From positions 23,058 to 87,057 of the forward strand of contig NZ_JACOPN010000009.1 of assembly GCF_014287875.1 (NCBI RefSeq): 64,000 nucleotides of DNA, read 5' to 3'. This DNA comes from Flintibacter faecis (GTDB lineage: Bacteria > Bacillota > Clostridia > Oscillospirales > Oscillospiraceae). Under the pieces are notes generated by a model. That model did not search any database. It was not told the DNA's origin and was given only the letters and a program-made list of their open reading frames with translations. Both the position numbers and the translations under genes were made by a program. Below are positions 1-7,944 of the stretch, one piece after another. Each line of letters starts with the position of its first letter. The first letter of the stretch is position 1.

Positions 1-2
1 CG

Positions 3-446
3 TCAGTCAATGGCGATGGTCGTGGTCTTGGGCAGGGCCTTCTCCCCGGCCTTGGGCACGGACAGCTTCAGGATGCCGTCCTCGTACTTGGCGGAGACTT
101 CCTCGGGCTTGACGGCCTCGCCCACGAAGAAGCTGCGGCTGCAGGCGCCGGCATAGCGCTCCTGACGGATGTACTTGCCCGCCTTGTCCTGCTCGTCCTT
201 GTCCACGCCCTTGGCGGCGCTGATGGTCAGGTAGCCGTCCTTCAGATCCACGTTGACCTCGTCCTTCTTGAAGCCGGGCAGGTCCACATCCAGCTCATAG
301 CTGTTCTCGGTCTCCCGCACGTCGGTCTTCATCAGGTTCTTGGCGTGCTTGCCATACAGGGGGTCGTGGCCGTGGGGATTCATCATACCGAAGGGATCAG
401 AGAAGAAATCATCGAACAAATTCTCACCAAAAATGCTAGGTAACAT
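3..446 (-). CDS. hsp20: Hsp20 / alpha-crystallin family small heat-shock protein
   Basis: ATP-independent cytoplasmic holdase that keeps unfolding proteins soluble for the ATP-driven chaperones. The 147-residue product has the usual layout: a short aromatic N-terminus (MLPSIFGENLFDDFF), then an alpha-crystallin core from about residue 35 to 135 with YELDVDLPGFKKDEV near its start and DGILKLSVPK near its end, then a short tail. The start at 446 is chosen because GGAGGAAT lies just upstream; 16 further in-frame codons reach back to 494 but precede this ribosome site. A promoter with an HrcA-type operator half-site lies about 140 bases upstream. Family assignment is firm. Confidence 0.95.
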   Translation of the reverse strand: MLPSIFGENLFDDFFSDPFGMMNPHGHDPLYGKHAKNLMKTDVRETENSYELDVDLPGFKKDEVNVDLKDGYLTISAAKGVDKDEQDKAGKYIRQERYAGACSRSFFVGEAVKPEEVSAKYEDGILKLSVPKAGEKALPKTTTIAID

Positions 447-586
447 AATTATTCCTCCATTCAACTTGAAACCGTTCTCAGGCCGTCCGGCCAAACCGGA
501 CGTTGTCGAATCTTGTTACCGTTGTTTGTTATCTTATCGTTCCTCCCGGGGGACTCTCTCAAGCCCCTCTCTCTTGGAACAACTAT

Positions 587-628
587 ATCATAGCACCAAT
601 TTTGGCAGAGTCAATAGGCGAGTGCTAA
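587..628 (-). promoter_or_regulatory. hsp20 promoter with degenerate CIRCE operator
   Basis: On the minus strand TTGACT (609-614) and TATGAT (587-592) are separated by 16 bases. A perfect CIRCE half TTAGCACTC lies at 620-628. Exactly nine bases away is CTCTGCCAA (602-610), matching the second half GAGTGCTAA at five of nine positions and overlapping the -35. CIRCE is the known HrcA operator; that HrcA acts here is inference. Confidence 0.65.
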
Positions 629-742
629 TGTTAACAAAATAAGTGATGTTTGTTCATATTTTATGCGATTTCTTTTTTGTTTTCCCATTTTTATTCCAAT
701 TTTCTCTGGAACAGCCCTCTTTTCAAGTCCCGCACAGGCTCT

Positions 743-2776
743 TTAGTTGGCCTGGGGCAGGGTGACTTCTGCTTTAAAGAGGTCCCCGTCCACAGTGAGC
801 CGGAACTCGCCCCCCTGCAGCTCGGTGAGGCTGCGGGCGATGGACAGCCCCAGGCCGGAGCCCTCGCTGCTGCGGGACTCCTCCCCCCGGACAAAGCGCT
901 CCATCAGCCGCTCCGCCGGGACGTTCAGCGCCTCCCGGGAGACGTTCTTCACCGACAGGGTCACCTGGCCCTTCCCCCGGGAGAGCTCCACATAGATGCG
1001 GGTGCCCTCCATGGCGTATTTGGCGCAGTTGGACAGCAGGTTGTCGATGACCCGCCACAGGTGCCGCCCGTCGGCATAGACCCAGGTCTCCCCCTCGGGC
1101 ACGGTGGTCACCACCGTCAGCTTCCGCTCCTCCAGCTTCTCTGTCCACTCCCCCAGGGCCTGGTCCAGCAGCTGGGACATGCCGATCTTCTCCCGGCTGA
1201 CGCTGAGCACGCCGGTGGATGCCTTGCTGGCCTCCACCAGGTCCTCGGTGAGCTTTTTCAGCCGCTGGGACTTGCGGTCCAGCACCTCGATATACTCCGC
1301 CGCCTTGGGGTCGGTCTGCTGGGTGGTCTTCAATAAGTTTACATAATTTATGATGGAGGTAAGGGGGGTCTTCAGGTCGTGGGAGACGTTGGTGATGAGC
1401 TCGGCCTTAAAGCGCTCGCTCTTCATCTTCTCGTCCACCGCCCCGGCAAGGCCGATGGAGATGTTGTTCAGGTCCTCGGCATAGGCCCGCAGGTCGGCGG
1501 GCATCCGGGCGGTGTCCACCCGATAGTTCAGGTCCCCGGCGGCGATGGCCCGGCTGCCCCGGCGCAGGCGGGCAAAGCTGGTCGTCCACCGGCACAGCAG
1601 CACCAGGGCCGCCCCATTGACCAGGATGACCAGCAGCCCGCCGCCATAGCCCATGGCCGCAGACAGAACATTGGCCAGCAGATAGACGAAAAAGCCCGCG
1701 ATGGTCCGCCAGGTCAGGGGCAGCTGGCGGACCAAGTCCCCCACGCCCCGATACACTGCGCTCCAGCCCCGGCAGAGCAGGCTGGTCCGGCCCAGGGTGC
1801 CCGTGCGCAGGCGCACCGCCAGCGTGCGCAGCAGCAGTGCTGTACACAGCATGGCCCCGGCGAAGGCGGCAGCTCCCCCTGCGATCACCAGGTCCGCCTG
1901 CCACTGCATCTCCGCCCGCTCTGACCATATCTCACCCGCAGCGGCCGCCTGACAGGCCATTCCCGCCGCCGCTGTCAGCAGAACGTCCACAGCCCCTGCC
2001 CCCAGCAGATAGACTTCCAGATAGATCTTCTCCTGCCAGGTGGGGACGCAGCCCTCCCCCGCCGACAGGCACAGCAGACAGACCAGGCTGGCCAGCGCCG
2101 CCAGCAGCAGCGCCGCACCCACCCCCACCCGAAAGGCAAACTGCCCCTGGGCCCGGGTGATCTCCTGCCGCAGCCGGTAGAAGCTGTCGTCGATCTGCGG
2201 CTCAGCCGCCACGCCATACTCCAGGATATACTGGCCGTCGGCGTCCTCACCGTTTCTCGCCACGTCCTCCCGGTCGGAGGCCGTCTGGTTGGGCTGCCGC
2301 GTCCAGCCGTAGTACTGGGCGTAATAGACATAGCTGTCCAGCCCCTCGGCGGCGTAGGCCCCGGGGACAAAGCTGGCATAGCCGATGTGATCCACGGCGG
2401 TCAGCAGGCTCTCCCCATCCCCCAGGTTGGAGGACAGCTCCTTCCCGCTCCGGTCCAGCAGGCGGAAGCGATAGTTGGTCTGGCTGGCGTCCGCATCCGC
2501 CTCAAACTCCGCCATGGCGCCCTCCAGCTGCTGGCGCTCCACATAGCTGATGGTGTCGCTCTCCAGGGCGATGGAGTCGGCCACGGAGGTGGCCACCCGG
2601 TCGTTCCAGCTCTGGCACAGCGTTTGAAACTGGCGGCTGTCCTGCCAATAGACCCCCTGCCACTCCAGAGTGGACAGGGCGCTCAGTCCTAAATAGGCCG
2701 CCAGCAGGGCGCACACCGCCATAGCCGCTGCGGCCGCCCATACTCCGCTGCGGCCGGCGTGTCTCGTCTCCTTCAT
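743..2776 (-). CDS. Membrane sensor histidine kinase
   Basis: Sensor kinase that should phosphorylate the response regulator encoded directly upstream; the two genes overlap by ATGA. The 677-residue protein has an N-terminal membrane anchor (residues 13-35), an extracytoplasmic region to about 210, then several hydrophobic segments (about 217-238, 252-278, 295-320, 355-395). A HAMP-like stretch follows (RRGSRAIAAGDLNYRV, from 405). The HisKA H-box NVSHDLKTPL carries the phospho-acceptor His466. An HATPase domain follows, with an N-box at NLLSNCAKYA and a G-box GSGLGLSIARS near the end. The multi-pass sensor region is larger than in a classic two-TM kinase. The signal sensed is unknown. Confidence 0.9.
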   Translation of the reverse strand: MKETRHAGRSGVWAAAAAMAVCALLAAYLGLSALSTLEWQGVYWQDSRQFQTLCQSWNDRVATSVADSIALESDTISYVERQQLEGAMAEFEADADASQTNYRFRLLDRSGKELSSNLGDGESLLTAVDHIGYASFVPGAYAAEGLDSYVYYAQYYGWTRQPNQTASDREDVARNGEDADGQYILEYGVAAEPQIDDSFYRLRQEITRAQGQFAFRVGVGAALLLAALASLVCLLCLSAGEGCVPTWQEKIYLEVYLLGAGAVDVLLTAAAGMACQAAAAGEIWSERAEMQWQADLVIAGGAAAFAGAMLCTALLLRTLAVRLRTGTLGRTSLLCRGWSAVYRGVGDLVRQLPLTWRTIAGFFVYLLANVLSAAMGYGGGLLVILVNGAALVLLCRWTTSFARLRRGSRAIAAGDLNYRVDTARMPADLRAYAEDLNNISIGLAGAVDEKMKSERFKAELITNVSHDLKTPLTSIINYVNLLKTTQQTDPKAAEYIEVLDRKSQRLKKLTEDLVEASKASTGVLSVSREKIGMSQLLDQALGEWTEKLEERKLTVVTTVPEGETWVYADGRHLWRVIDNLLSNCAKYAMEGTRIYVELSRGKGQVTLSVKNVSREALNVPAERLMERFVRGEESRSSEGSGLGLSIARSLTELQGGEFRLTVDGDLFKAEVTLPQAN

Positions 2777-3468
2777 CGCACGCCCTCCTCCAGCTTATAG
2801 CCCAGGCCCCACACCACTTTTAAATACCGGGGGTCGGCGGGGTCGATCTCGATCTTCTCCCGCAGGTGGCGGATGTGGACGGCCACCGTGTTCTCCGAGC
2901 CATAGGCCGGGTCGTTCCACACCTGCTCATAGATCTGGGCGGAGGAGAACACCTGTCCCGGGTGGGACAGCAGCAGCTTGAGTACGTTGTACTCGATGGG
3001 GGTGAGGGCCACCGGCTCCCCGTCCACCGTCACCCGCTTGGCCCCGTCGTCCATGGTGATGGGTCCCACGGTGAGCAGGCCGGGGCCCTTGTCCGCACCC
3101 CCCAGGCTGGTATACCGCCGCAGCTGGGACTTCACCCGGGCCATCACCTCCAGGGGGTTGAAGGGCTTGGTGATATAGTCGTCCGCCCCGATGTTCAGGC
3201 CCAGTATCTTGTCTGCGTCCTCGCTCTTGGCGGTGAGGAGGATGATGGGCACGTTGTTCCCCTCCCGCAGCTTGGCGGTGGCCCGGATGCCGTCCAGCTC
3301 GGGCATCATCACGTCCATCAGGATGAGATGGACCTCGTTCTGCTCCACAGCCCGGATGGCCTCCCGGCCGTTATAGGCCTTCAGGGTGCGATAGCCCTCG
3401 CTGGTGAGATAGATGTCCAGGGCGGAGACGATGTCCTTGTCGTCGTCACAGATCAAAATGGTATACAT
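2773..3468 (-). CDS. OmpR/PhoB-family response regulator (VanR-like)
   Basis: DNA-binding response regulator of 231 residues, partner of the kinase that starts inside its stop codon. The receiver domain (1-115) shows the acidic pocket DDD at 8-10, the phospho-acceptor in LILMDVMMPELDG, and the conserved Lys in ADDYITKPF. The C-terminal winged helix (about 130-228) has the PhoB-type signature LTPIEYNVLKLLLSHPGQVF and ends VWGLGYKLEEG. It resembles VanR/RegX3-type regulators of cell-envelope or phosphate responses, but targets cannot be read from the sequence. The pair probably shares the promoter upstream of this gene. Confidence 0.93.
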   Translation of the reverse strand: MYTILICDDDKDIVSALDIYLTSEGYRTLKAYNGREAIRAVEQNEVHLILMDVMMPELDGIRATAKLREGNNVPIILLTAKSEDADKILGLNIGADDYITKPFNPLEVMARVKSQLRRYTSLGGADKGPGLLTVGPITMDDGAKRVTVDGEPVALTPIEYNVLKLLLSHPGQVFSSAQIYEQVWNDPAYGSENTVAVHIRHLREKIEIDPADPRYLKVVWGLGYKLEEGVR

Positions 3469-3513
3469 AGGCTGCTCTCCCTTGCGTCATCAGATTTCTT
3501 GTCTCTTGTGTCT

Positions 3514-3541
3514 AGCATAACACACCGTTATGAAGTTGCAA
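3514..3541 (-). promoter_or_regulatory. Promoter of the response regulator/kinase operon
   Basis: Minus-strand TTGCAA (3536-3541) and TATGCT (3514-3519) with a 16-base spacer, about 46 bases before the regulator start. The sigma-A fit is good but not perfect. Confidence 0.5.
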
Positions 3542-3570
3542 GGGCGAATTTTCTTAAGAAATGTTAAAGA

Positions 3571-3610
3571 CCGCCGCCAAAGCCCCATTTCAGGGCTCTA
3601 GCGGCGGCCA
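3571..3610 (-). terminator. Rho-independent terminator
   Basis: GCCGCCGC and GGGCT/AGCCC arms form a long GC-rich hairpin (about 16-base arms, short loop), followed on the minus strand by TCTTT. It lies 20 bases after the stop of the 3631-4110 gene and separates it from the two-component operon. Confidence 0.7.
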
Positions 3611-3630
3611 ATTTTGCTCTCTTATGTTTC

Positions 3631-4110
3631 TTATGTCTCCACCGGGACGGCCTCCGGCACGGCCTGGACCTCCTCCGTGGCATAGGTGCTGTTCCACAGC
3701 TCCCGAATCCCGGTGCGCCGGTCCACCCGATAGACATCCGTCCGCATCACCTGGGCAGACACATCCACCCAGACCTTATAATAGTTCTCGTCGGCCGGGA
3801 CGAACACCGGCGTTCCGTCCGTGCCGCCCAGCTCCCCCAGGGAGACAGTCACCGGGACGGCCCTGTCGGGAAACTCCGCTGTCAGCTCCAGCTCGGGGCC
3901 GCCCTGGTCCACCCAGAACAGCAGGCCGCCCCCGGTCCCCGTCCCCATGGACATGCCGCCGGGATACTGCCGCCCGGCAAAGCCGCCGCCCTGTACCTGC
4001 ACGCAGCCGCCGGGCTGGGTCTCATAGGTATAGCGGCTCTCCCGCACGCCGCTGATGACCAGCAGCAGGACAGCTGTCACTGCCGCCGGGATCACGATGT
4101 TTCGTTTCAT
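3631..4110 (-). CDS. Hypothetical membrane-anchored/exported protein
   Basis: I do not recognise this 159-residue protein. It begins with a positively charged end and one hydrophobic segment (MKRNIVIPAAVTAVLLLVISG), which could be an uncleaved anchor or signal peptide, so the remainder is probably outside the membrane. The body is Gly-rich at about 35-65 and then appears beta-rich, with an acidic C-terminus. There is no lipobox or enzyme motif. It is monocistronic, with its own strong promoter (4145-4172) and terminator (3571-3610). Conservation in relatives cannot be judged from here. Confidence 0.7.
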   Translation of the reverse strand: MKRNIVIPAAVTAVLLLVISGVRESRYTYETQPGGCVQVQGGGFAGRQYPGGMSMGTGTGGGLLFWVDQGGPELELTAEFPDRAVPVTVSLGELGGTDGTPVFVPADENYYKVWVDVSAQVMRTDVYRVDRRTGIRELWNSTYATEEVQAVPEAVPVET

Positions 4111-4144
4111 GGATCAGCCCCCCTTTCTCCGGCTTTCTAAGCAA

Positions 4145-4172
4145 ATTATATAATATTTGTCCCAGCAGTCAA
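4145..4172 (-). promoter_or_regulatory. Sigma-A promoter of the 3631-4110 gene
   Basis: Minus-strand TTGACT (4167-4172), 16-base spacer, perfect TATAAT (4145-4150), about 35 bases before the start codon. Confidence 0.7.
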
Positions 4173-4210
4173 GATTTTATTTGTGAACTTTTGTGTGAAA
4201 CGCAAAAATT

Positions 4211-4238
4211 CCGCCGGACCGTGGCTGCGGTCCGGCGG
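4211..4238 (-). terminator. Rho-independent terminator after the 39-codon ORF
   Basis: Perfect 10-base arms CCGCCGGACC and GGTCCGGCGG with an 8-base loop, followed on the minus strand by AATTTTTG. It lies 27 bases past the stop of the small ORF. Confidence 0.75.
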
Positions 4239-4265
4239 CGGGAGGATGCACATGAGTCGGGCGTC

Positions 4266-4385
4266 TCAGCGGCTGCTGGGGGTCTGCCGGCTGTTCTGTG
4301 TCTGGGGCTGCTTCTGCGGCTCCTGGGGCTGCCGGGCATCCTGGGTCTGGGTGCGCTGGGTGCGGTCCTTGTGCTTTGCCTGCAT
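4266..4385 (-). CDS. Small basic, Gln-rich 39-residue protein
   Basis: A 39-codon ORF with a strong ribosome site: AAAGGAGG lies 8 bases before ATG. The product starts MQAKHKDRTQRTQTQD and is almost entirely Gln, Lys, Arg, Thr, Pro and Ser, with no hydrophobic segment, so it should be soluble, disordered and strongly basic. A dedicated terminator follows 27 bases downstream. These flanking signals make it more convincing than a chance ORF. Its composition recalls small nucleic-acid-binding or spore-associated basic proteins, but that is only an analogy and I do not recognise a family. Confidence 0.5.
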   Translation of the reverse strand: MQAKHKDRTQRTQTQDARQPQEPQKQPQTQNSRQTPSSR

Positions 4386-4464
4386 GGTCCAAGCCTCCTT
4401 TGCATTGGGTCTGGGGATAGTCTGGACCGATCGCTGGAGAACTATACCGAAAGAAGAAATTTTT

Positions 4465-4752
4465 TTATCCCCGGAACCGCCAAAGGCACCAGCCCGCCCC
4501 GGCCAGCTGGAGGAGCAGCAGCAGGGGGAAGCCATATTGAAAATACCAGTGGCGGGTCTTGTGGCGGAACAGGCGCATCCCCGCCACGCCCCCCAGGGCC
4601 CCGCCGAAAATGACTGGGAGGAACAGGGTCCTCTCCGGGATGCGCCAGGCGTTCTTTTTGGCCCGGCGCTTGTCCAGGCCCATGAGGACAAAGGCCAGGA
4701 CGTTCACCGCAATGAGATAATAGGATAGAACCTGCCAGAAGAGCCTTGGCAT
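4465..4752 (-). CDS. DUF1294 family small membrane protein
   Basis: A 95-residue integral membrane protein. Hydrophobic segments are at about 8-27, 45-60 and 72-90, separated by a basic cytoplasmic loop. The family hallmark is the stretch MGLDKRRAKKNAWRIPE followed by LFLPVIFGGALGGVAGM and a late TRHWYFQYGFP. DUF1294 proteins are often fused to a cold-shock domain in other bacteria; here the domain stands alone. Function is unknown. The ATG at 4752 is preceded by GAGGTG. A candidate promoter TTGCCT-17-TACACT lies at 4811-4839. Confidence 0.88.
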   Translation of the reverse strand: MPRLFWQVLSYYLIAVNVLAFVLMGLDKRRAKKNAWRIPERTLFLPVIFGGALGGVAGMRLFRHKTRHWYFQYGFPLLLLLQLAGAGWCLWRFRG

Positions 4753-4810
4753 AAAGATGCACCTCGTTTGTTTCGATATTCACTCTTTTTTATTTGTTTG
4801 AATTTTTCTC

Positions 4811-4839
4811 AGTGTACCCCATTCCGGCCCAAAAGGCAA
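4811..4839 (-). promoter_or_regulatory. Candidate promoter of the DUF1294 gene
   Basis: Minus-strand TTGCCT (4834-4839), 17-base spacer and TACACT (4811-4816), giving a leader of about 50 bases before the DUF1294 start. Confidence 0.4.
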
Positions 4840-4868
4840 GTCCCTGGCTGCTTCTGTATGCACGACAA

Positions 4869-4903
4869 TGTATAAAATTCAGTGATTTTCTGCATAATAT
4901 TCA
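4869..4903 (+). promoter_or_regulatory. Two ARG-box-like sites upstream of argG
   Basis: TGTATAAAATTCA (4869-4881) and TGCATAATATTCA (4891-4903) share the form TGNAT-AAN-ATTCA with a 22-base centre-to-centre distance, about two helical turns. The classic ArgR half-operator is TGAAT-WWWW-ATTCA, one base longer in the centre, so this is a near match. Position upstream of argG and tandem spacing support an ArgR/AhrC operator by inference. Confidence 0.5.
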
Positions 4904-4964
4904 TTTTTGGTGAAAATATACGGATAAGCCGGGAAAAAATATGGATAACTATGCGAATAGGGGG

Positions 4965-4993
4965 TTGCAATTCCGTCCAAGGAGTGATAGACT
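4965..4993 (+). promoter_or_regulatory. Candidate argG promoter
   Basis: TTGCAA (4965-4970), 17-base spacer, TAGACT (4988-4993), about 90 bases before the argG start and downstream of the ARG-box-like pair. Confidence 0.45.
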
Positions 4994-5081
4994 GACAACA
5001 CTGAAACAACAGGAAGGCCCATTCTTCCGCAAAACGTGCGGAATTCCCCTTCCAAACTGTCTTTTATGGAGGAAATGCATC

Positions 5082-6299
5082 ATGGCTGAAGTGAAAAAAG
5101 TTGTGCTCGCCTATTCCGGCGGTCTGGATACTTCCATCATCATCCCCTGGCTGAAGGAGAACTACAATAACCCCGAGATCATCGCCGTCTCCGCCGACGT
5201 GGGCCAGGGCAGCGAGCTGGACGGTCTGGAGGAGAAGGCCATCAAGACCGGTGCCTCCAAGCTGTACATTGAGGACCTGACCGACGAGATGGTGGACGAC
5301 GTGATCATCCCCTCTATGATGATGGGCGCCAAGTACGAGGACTATCTGCTGGGCACCGCCTTTGCCCGTCCCGTCATCGCCAAGCGCCTGGTGGAGATCG
5401 CCAAGAAGGAGGGCGCCGATGCCATCTGCCACGGCTGCACCGGCAAGGGCAACGACCAGGTCCGGTTCGAGCTGGCCATCAAGCGCTTCGCCCCCGAGAT
5501 GAAGATCATCGCCCCCTGGCGTGAGTGGTCCATCAAGGGCCGTGACGAGGAGATCGACTATGCCGAGGCCCACAATGTGCCCCTGAAGATCTCCCGTGAG
5601 ACCAACTACTCCAAGGATAAGAACCTGTGGCACCTGAGCCACGAGGGTCTGGACCTGGAGGACCCCGCCAACGAGCCCAAGTATGACGAGCCCGGCTTTT
5701 TGGAGATGGGCGTGTCCCCCGCCGTGGCCCCCGACCAGGCCACCTATGTCACCCTGGACTTTGAGAAGGGCTGGCCCGTGGCTGTCGACGGCGAGAAGAT
5801 GAAGGCCAGCGACATCATCCGCAAGCTGAACAAGCTGGGCGGCGACAACGGCATCGGCCTTCTGGACATCGTGGAGAACCGTCTGGTGGGCATGAAGGAC
5901 CGGGGCGTGTACGAGACCCCCGGCGGCACCATCCTCTACCGCGCCCACGAGGTGCTGGAGATGATCACCATCGATAAGGACACCAAGCATATGAAGCAGA
6001 AGCTGGCCGTGGACTTTGCCGACCTGGTGTACAACGGCAAGTGGTTCACCCCCCTGCGGGAGGCCCTGCAGGCCTTCGCCGTGGACACTCAGAAGCACGT
6101 CACCGGCACTGTGAAGCTCAAGCTCTATAAGGGCAACATCATCACCGCCTCCGTCACCTCCCCCGAGACCCTGTACTCCGAGGACCTGGTCACCTTTGAG
6201 GAGAGCGACTATGACCAGAAGGACGCCCAGGGCTTTATCAACCTGTGGGGCCTGCCCGACACCGTTCAGGCGCTGCGGGACCAGGGCAAGCTGAAGTAA
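5082..6299 (+). CDS. argG: Argininosuccinate synthase
   Basis: Joins citrulline and aspartate with ATP to give argininosuccinate, the penultimate step of arginine synthesis in the cytoplasm. The 405-residue protein has the N-type ATP pyrophosphatase P-loop AYSGGLDTS at residues 9-17 and the family stretch [15 protein letters not shown], and it has full family length. ATG at 5082 is chosen because GGAGG lies about 10 bases upstream and the protein then begins [14 protein letters not shown] as in homologues. A longer in-frame extension to 4941 is not credible. A good hairpin terminator follows, so argH is probably reached by read-through or from its own promoter. Confidence 0.97.
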   Translation: MAEVKKVVLAYSGGLDTSIIIPWLKENYNNPEIIAVSADVGQGSELDGLEEKAIKTGASKLYIEDLTDEMVDDVIIPSMMMGAKYEDYLLGTAFARPVIAKRLVEIAKKEGADAICHGCTGKGNDQVRFELAIKRFAPEMKIIAPWREWSIKGRDEEIDYAEAHNVPLKISRETNYSKDKNLWHLSHEGLDLEDPANEPKYDEPGFLEMGVSPAVAPDQATYVTLDFEKGWPVAVDGEKMKASDIIRKLNKLGGDNGIGLLDIVENRLVGMKDRGVYETPGGTILYRAHEVLEMITIDKDTKHMKQKLAVDFADLVYNGKWFTPLREALQAFAVDTQKHVTGTVKLKLYKGNIITASVTSPETLYSEDLVTFEESDYDQKDAQGFINLWGLPDTVQALRDQGKLK

Positions 6300-6316
6300 G
6301 ACGCAAATAGACGCTT

Positions 6317-6354
6317 TTGAGAGTGGGGACCCGCGCGTCTCCACTCTCAATTTC
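6317..6354 (+). terminator. Terminator after argG
   Basis: Arms TTGAGAGTGGGGAC (6317-6330) and GTCTCCACTCTCAA (6337-6350), with one G-T pair and a 6-base loop, followed by TTTCAT. Confidence 0.65.
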
Positions 6355-6390
6355 ATATTGGATTTTAATTGTGCGTTTAAATGATCCCCC

Positions 6391-6457
6391 GTAGGGGCGG
6401 CCTGTGGCCGCCCGGGATGCCATTCGCTCCCTGCGGGCGGCCACAGGCCGCCCCTAC
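6391..6457. repeat. Inverted repeat, GTAGGGGCGG family (full copy)
   Basis: Two perfect 24-base arms (6391-6414 and 6434-6457) starting GTAGGGGCGGCCTGTGGC surround a 19-base loop. One identical single arm occurs at 50317-50340, and related full copies sit at 45499-45550 and 50228-50296. All lie in intergenic space after genes, as expected of dispersed REP-like palindromes. Confidence 0.8.
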
Positions 6458-6500
6458 AGCAATGGACGAAGCGGGAGAATGATGAAAGGTAGAATATGCT

Positions 6501-7883
6501 ATGAAGCTTTGGGCTGGACGGTTTCAGAAGGAGACCGATACACTGGTAAACGACTTTAATTCCTCCATCGGCTTTGATGCCCGGCTGTATCAGCAGGACA
6601 TCCGGGGCTCCATCGCCCACGCCGCCATGCTGGGCAAGCAGGGAATCATCGAGGAGCACGAGGCCGAGAAGATCATCGAGGGCCTGAAGGCCATTCTGGC
6701 CGACATTGAGGACGGCAAGGTGGAGTTCTCCATGGACAACGAGGACATCCATATGAACATCGAGGCCATGCTGACCCAGCGCATCGGCGACGCGGGCAAG
6801 CGGCTGCACACCGCCCGGTCCCGGAACGACCAGGTGGCCGTGGATACCCGCCTGTATGTAAAGGAAGAGATCCCCGCCATCATCAAGCAGGTCCTGGACC
6901 TGGAGCAGGTGCTGGTGAAAAAGGCCGAGGCCAACCTGGACACGGTGATGCCCGGCTACACCCATCTGCAGCGGGCCCAGCCCACCACCTTCGCCCACTA
7001 TATGATGGCCTATGCCAATATGTTCAAGCGGGACGTGACCCGGCTGGAGGACTGCCTGGCGCGGCTGGACGAGTGCCCCCTGGGTGCCGGGGCCCTGGCC
7101 ACCTCCACCTATCCCGTGGACCGGTTCCAGACCGCCCACGCCCTGGGCTTCCACAAGCCCACGGACAACTCCATGGACTCCGTCTCTGACCGGGACTACG
7201 CCATCGAGCTGATGGCCGATCTGTCCATCCTGATGATGCACCTGTCCCGCTTCTCTGAGGAGATCGTGCTGTGGTGCTCCTGGGAGTTTAAGTATGTGGA
7301 CCTGGACGACGCCTATTCCACCGGCTCCTCCATCATGCCCCAGAAGAAGAACCCCGACGTGGCCGAGCTGGTCCGGGGCAAGACGGGCCGGGTCTACGGC
7401 GCACTGGTCACCCTGCTGACCATGATGAAGTCCCTGCCCCTGGCCTATAACAAGGATATGCAGGAGGACAAGGAGGCCATCTTCGACGCCATCGACACCG
7501 TGGAGCTGTGCCTGCCCGTGTTCGCCGCCATGGTGGACACCCTCACCGTCCGGCCCAAGAACATGGCCAAGGCTGCCGCCGGCGGCTTTATCAACGCTAC
7601 CGACTGTGCCGACTATCTGACCAAGAAGGGCCTGCCCTTCCGGGAGGCCTATATGATCGTGGGCCGCCTGGTGAACATGTGCATCAAGTCCGGCGACACC
7701 CTGGACACCCTGACCCTGAAGGACTTCCGGGCCATCTCCTCCCTGTTCGACGAGGACGTGTACGATGCCCTGGCCCTGAAGACCTGCGTCAACGAGCGCA
7801 AGGTCTATGGCGGCCCCGCAAAGGAGAGCGTGCAGAAGCAGATCGAACTCATCCGCCAGTTTGTCGGCGAGCACACCAAGTAA
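6501..7883 (+). CDS. argH: Argininosuccinate lyase
   Basis: Cleaves argininosuccinate to arginine and fumarate, the last step of the pathway. The 460-residue protein belongs to the fumarase/aspartase superfamily. The signature loop GSSIMPQKKNPD with the catalytic Ser is near residue 276. The opening MKLWAGRF and the HTARSRNDQV stretch at about 103 are typical of ArgH, and length is standard. It lies 201 bases after argG on the same strand, separated by a hairpin terminator and an inverted repeat. The ribosome site is weak (AAAGGT, about 11 bases upstream). Confidence 0.97.
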   Translation: MKLWAGRFQKETDTLVNDFNSSIGFDARLYQQDIRGSIAHAAMLGKQGIIEEHEAEKIIEGLKAILADIEDGKVEFSMDNEDIHMNIEAMLTQRIGDAGKRLHTARSRNDQVAVDTRLYVKEEIPAIIKQVLDLEQVLVKKAEANLDTVMPGYTHLQRAQPTTFAHYMMAYANMFKRDVTRLEDCLARLDECPLGAGALATSTYPVDRFQTAHALGFHKPTDNSMDSVSDRDYAIELMADLSILMMHLSRFSEEIVLWCSWEFKYVDLDDAYSTGSSIMPQKKNPDVAELVRGKTGRVYGALVTLLTMMKSLPLAYNKDMQEDKEAIFDAIDTVELCLPVFAAMVDTLTVRPKNMAKAAAGGFINATDCADYLTKKGLPFREAYMIVGRLVNMCIKSGDTLDTLTLKDFRAISSLFDEDVYDALALKTCVNERKVYGGPAKESVQKQIELIRQFVGEHTK

Positions 7884-7890
7884 GGCGGCA

Positions 7891-7944
7891 GGCCCTCTCC
7901 GCCCAGTGTGCGCACTGGACACCTCCCCCAAAGGGGGAGGCAAG
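7891..7944 (-). repeat. 54-bp dispersed repeat, copy A
   Basis: This 54-base block contains CCCAGTGTGCGCACTGG and CCTCCCCCAAAGGGGGAGG palindromes. It recurs almost base for base on the opposite strand at 45615-45668, where it again adjoins a GTCATTGCGAG-type palindrome. Confidence 0.75.

Noticed and set aside
4183..4728. Overlapping plus-strand frames across the small basic ORF and DUF1294 gene
   Set aside because: They run through a terminator hairpin and the complements of two better-supported minus-strand genes.
6391..6457. Intrinsic terminator of argG
   Set aside because: It is a long GC-rich palindrome without a T-tract and recurs elsewhere as a dispersed repeat; the hairpin at 6317-6350 is the better terminator.
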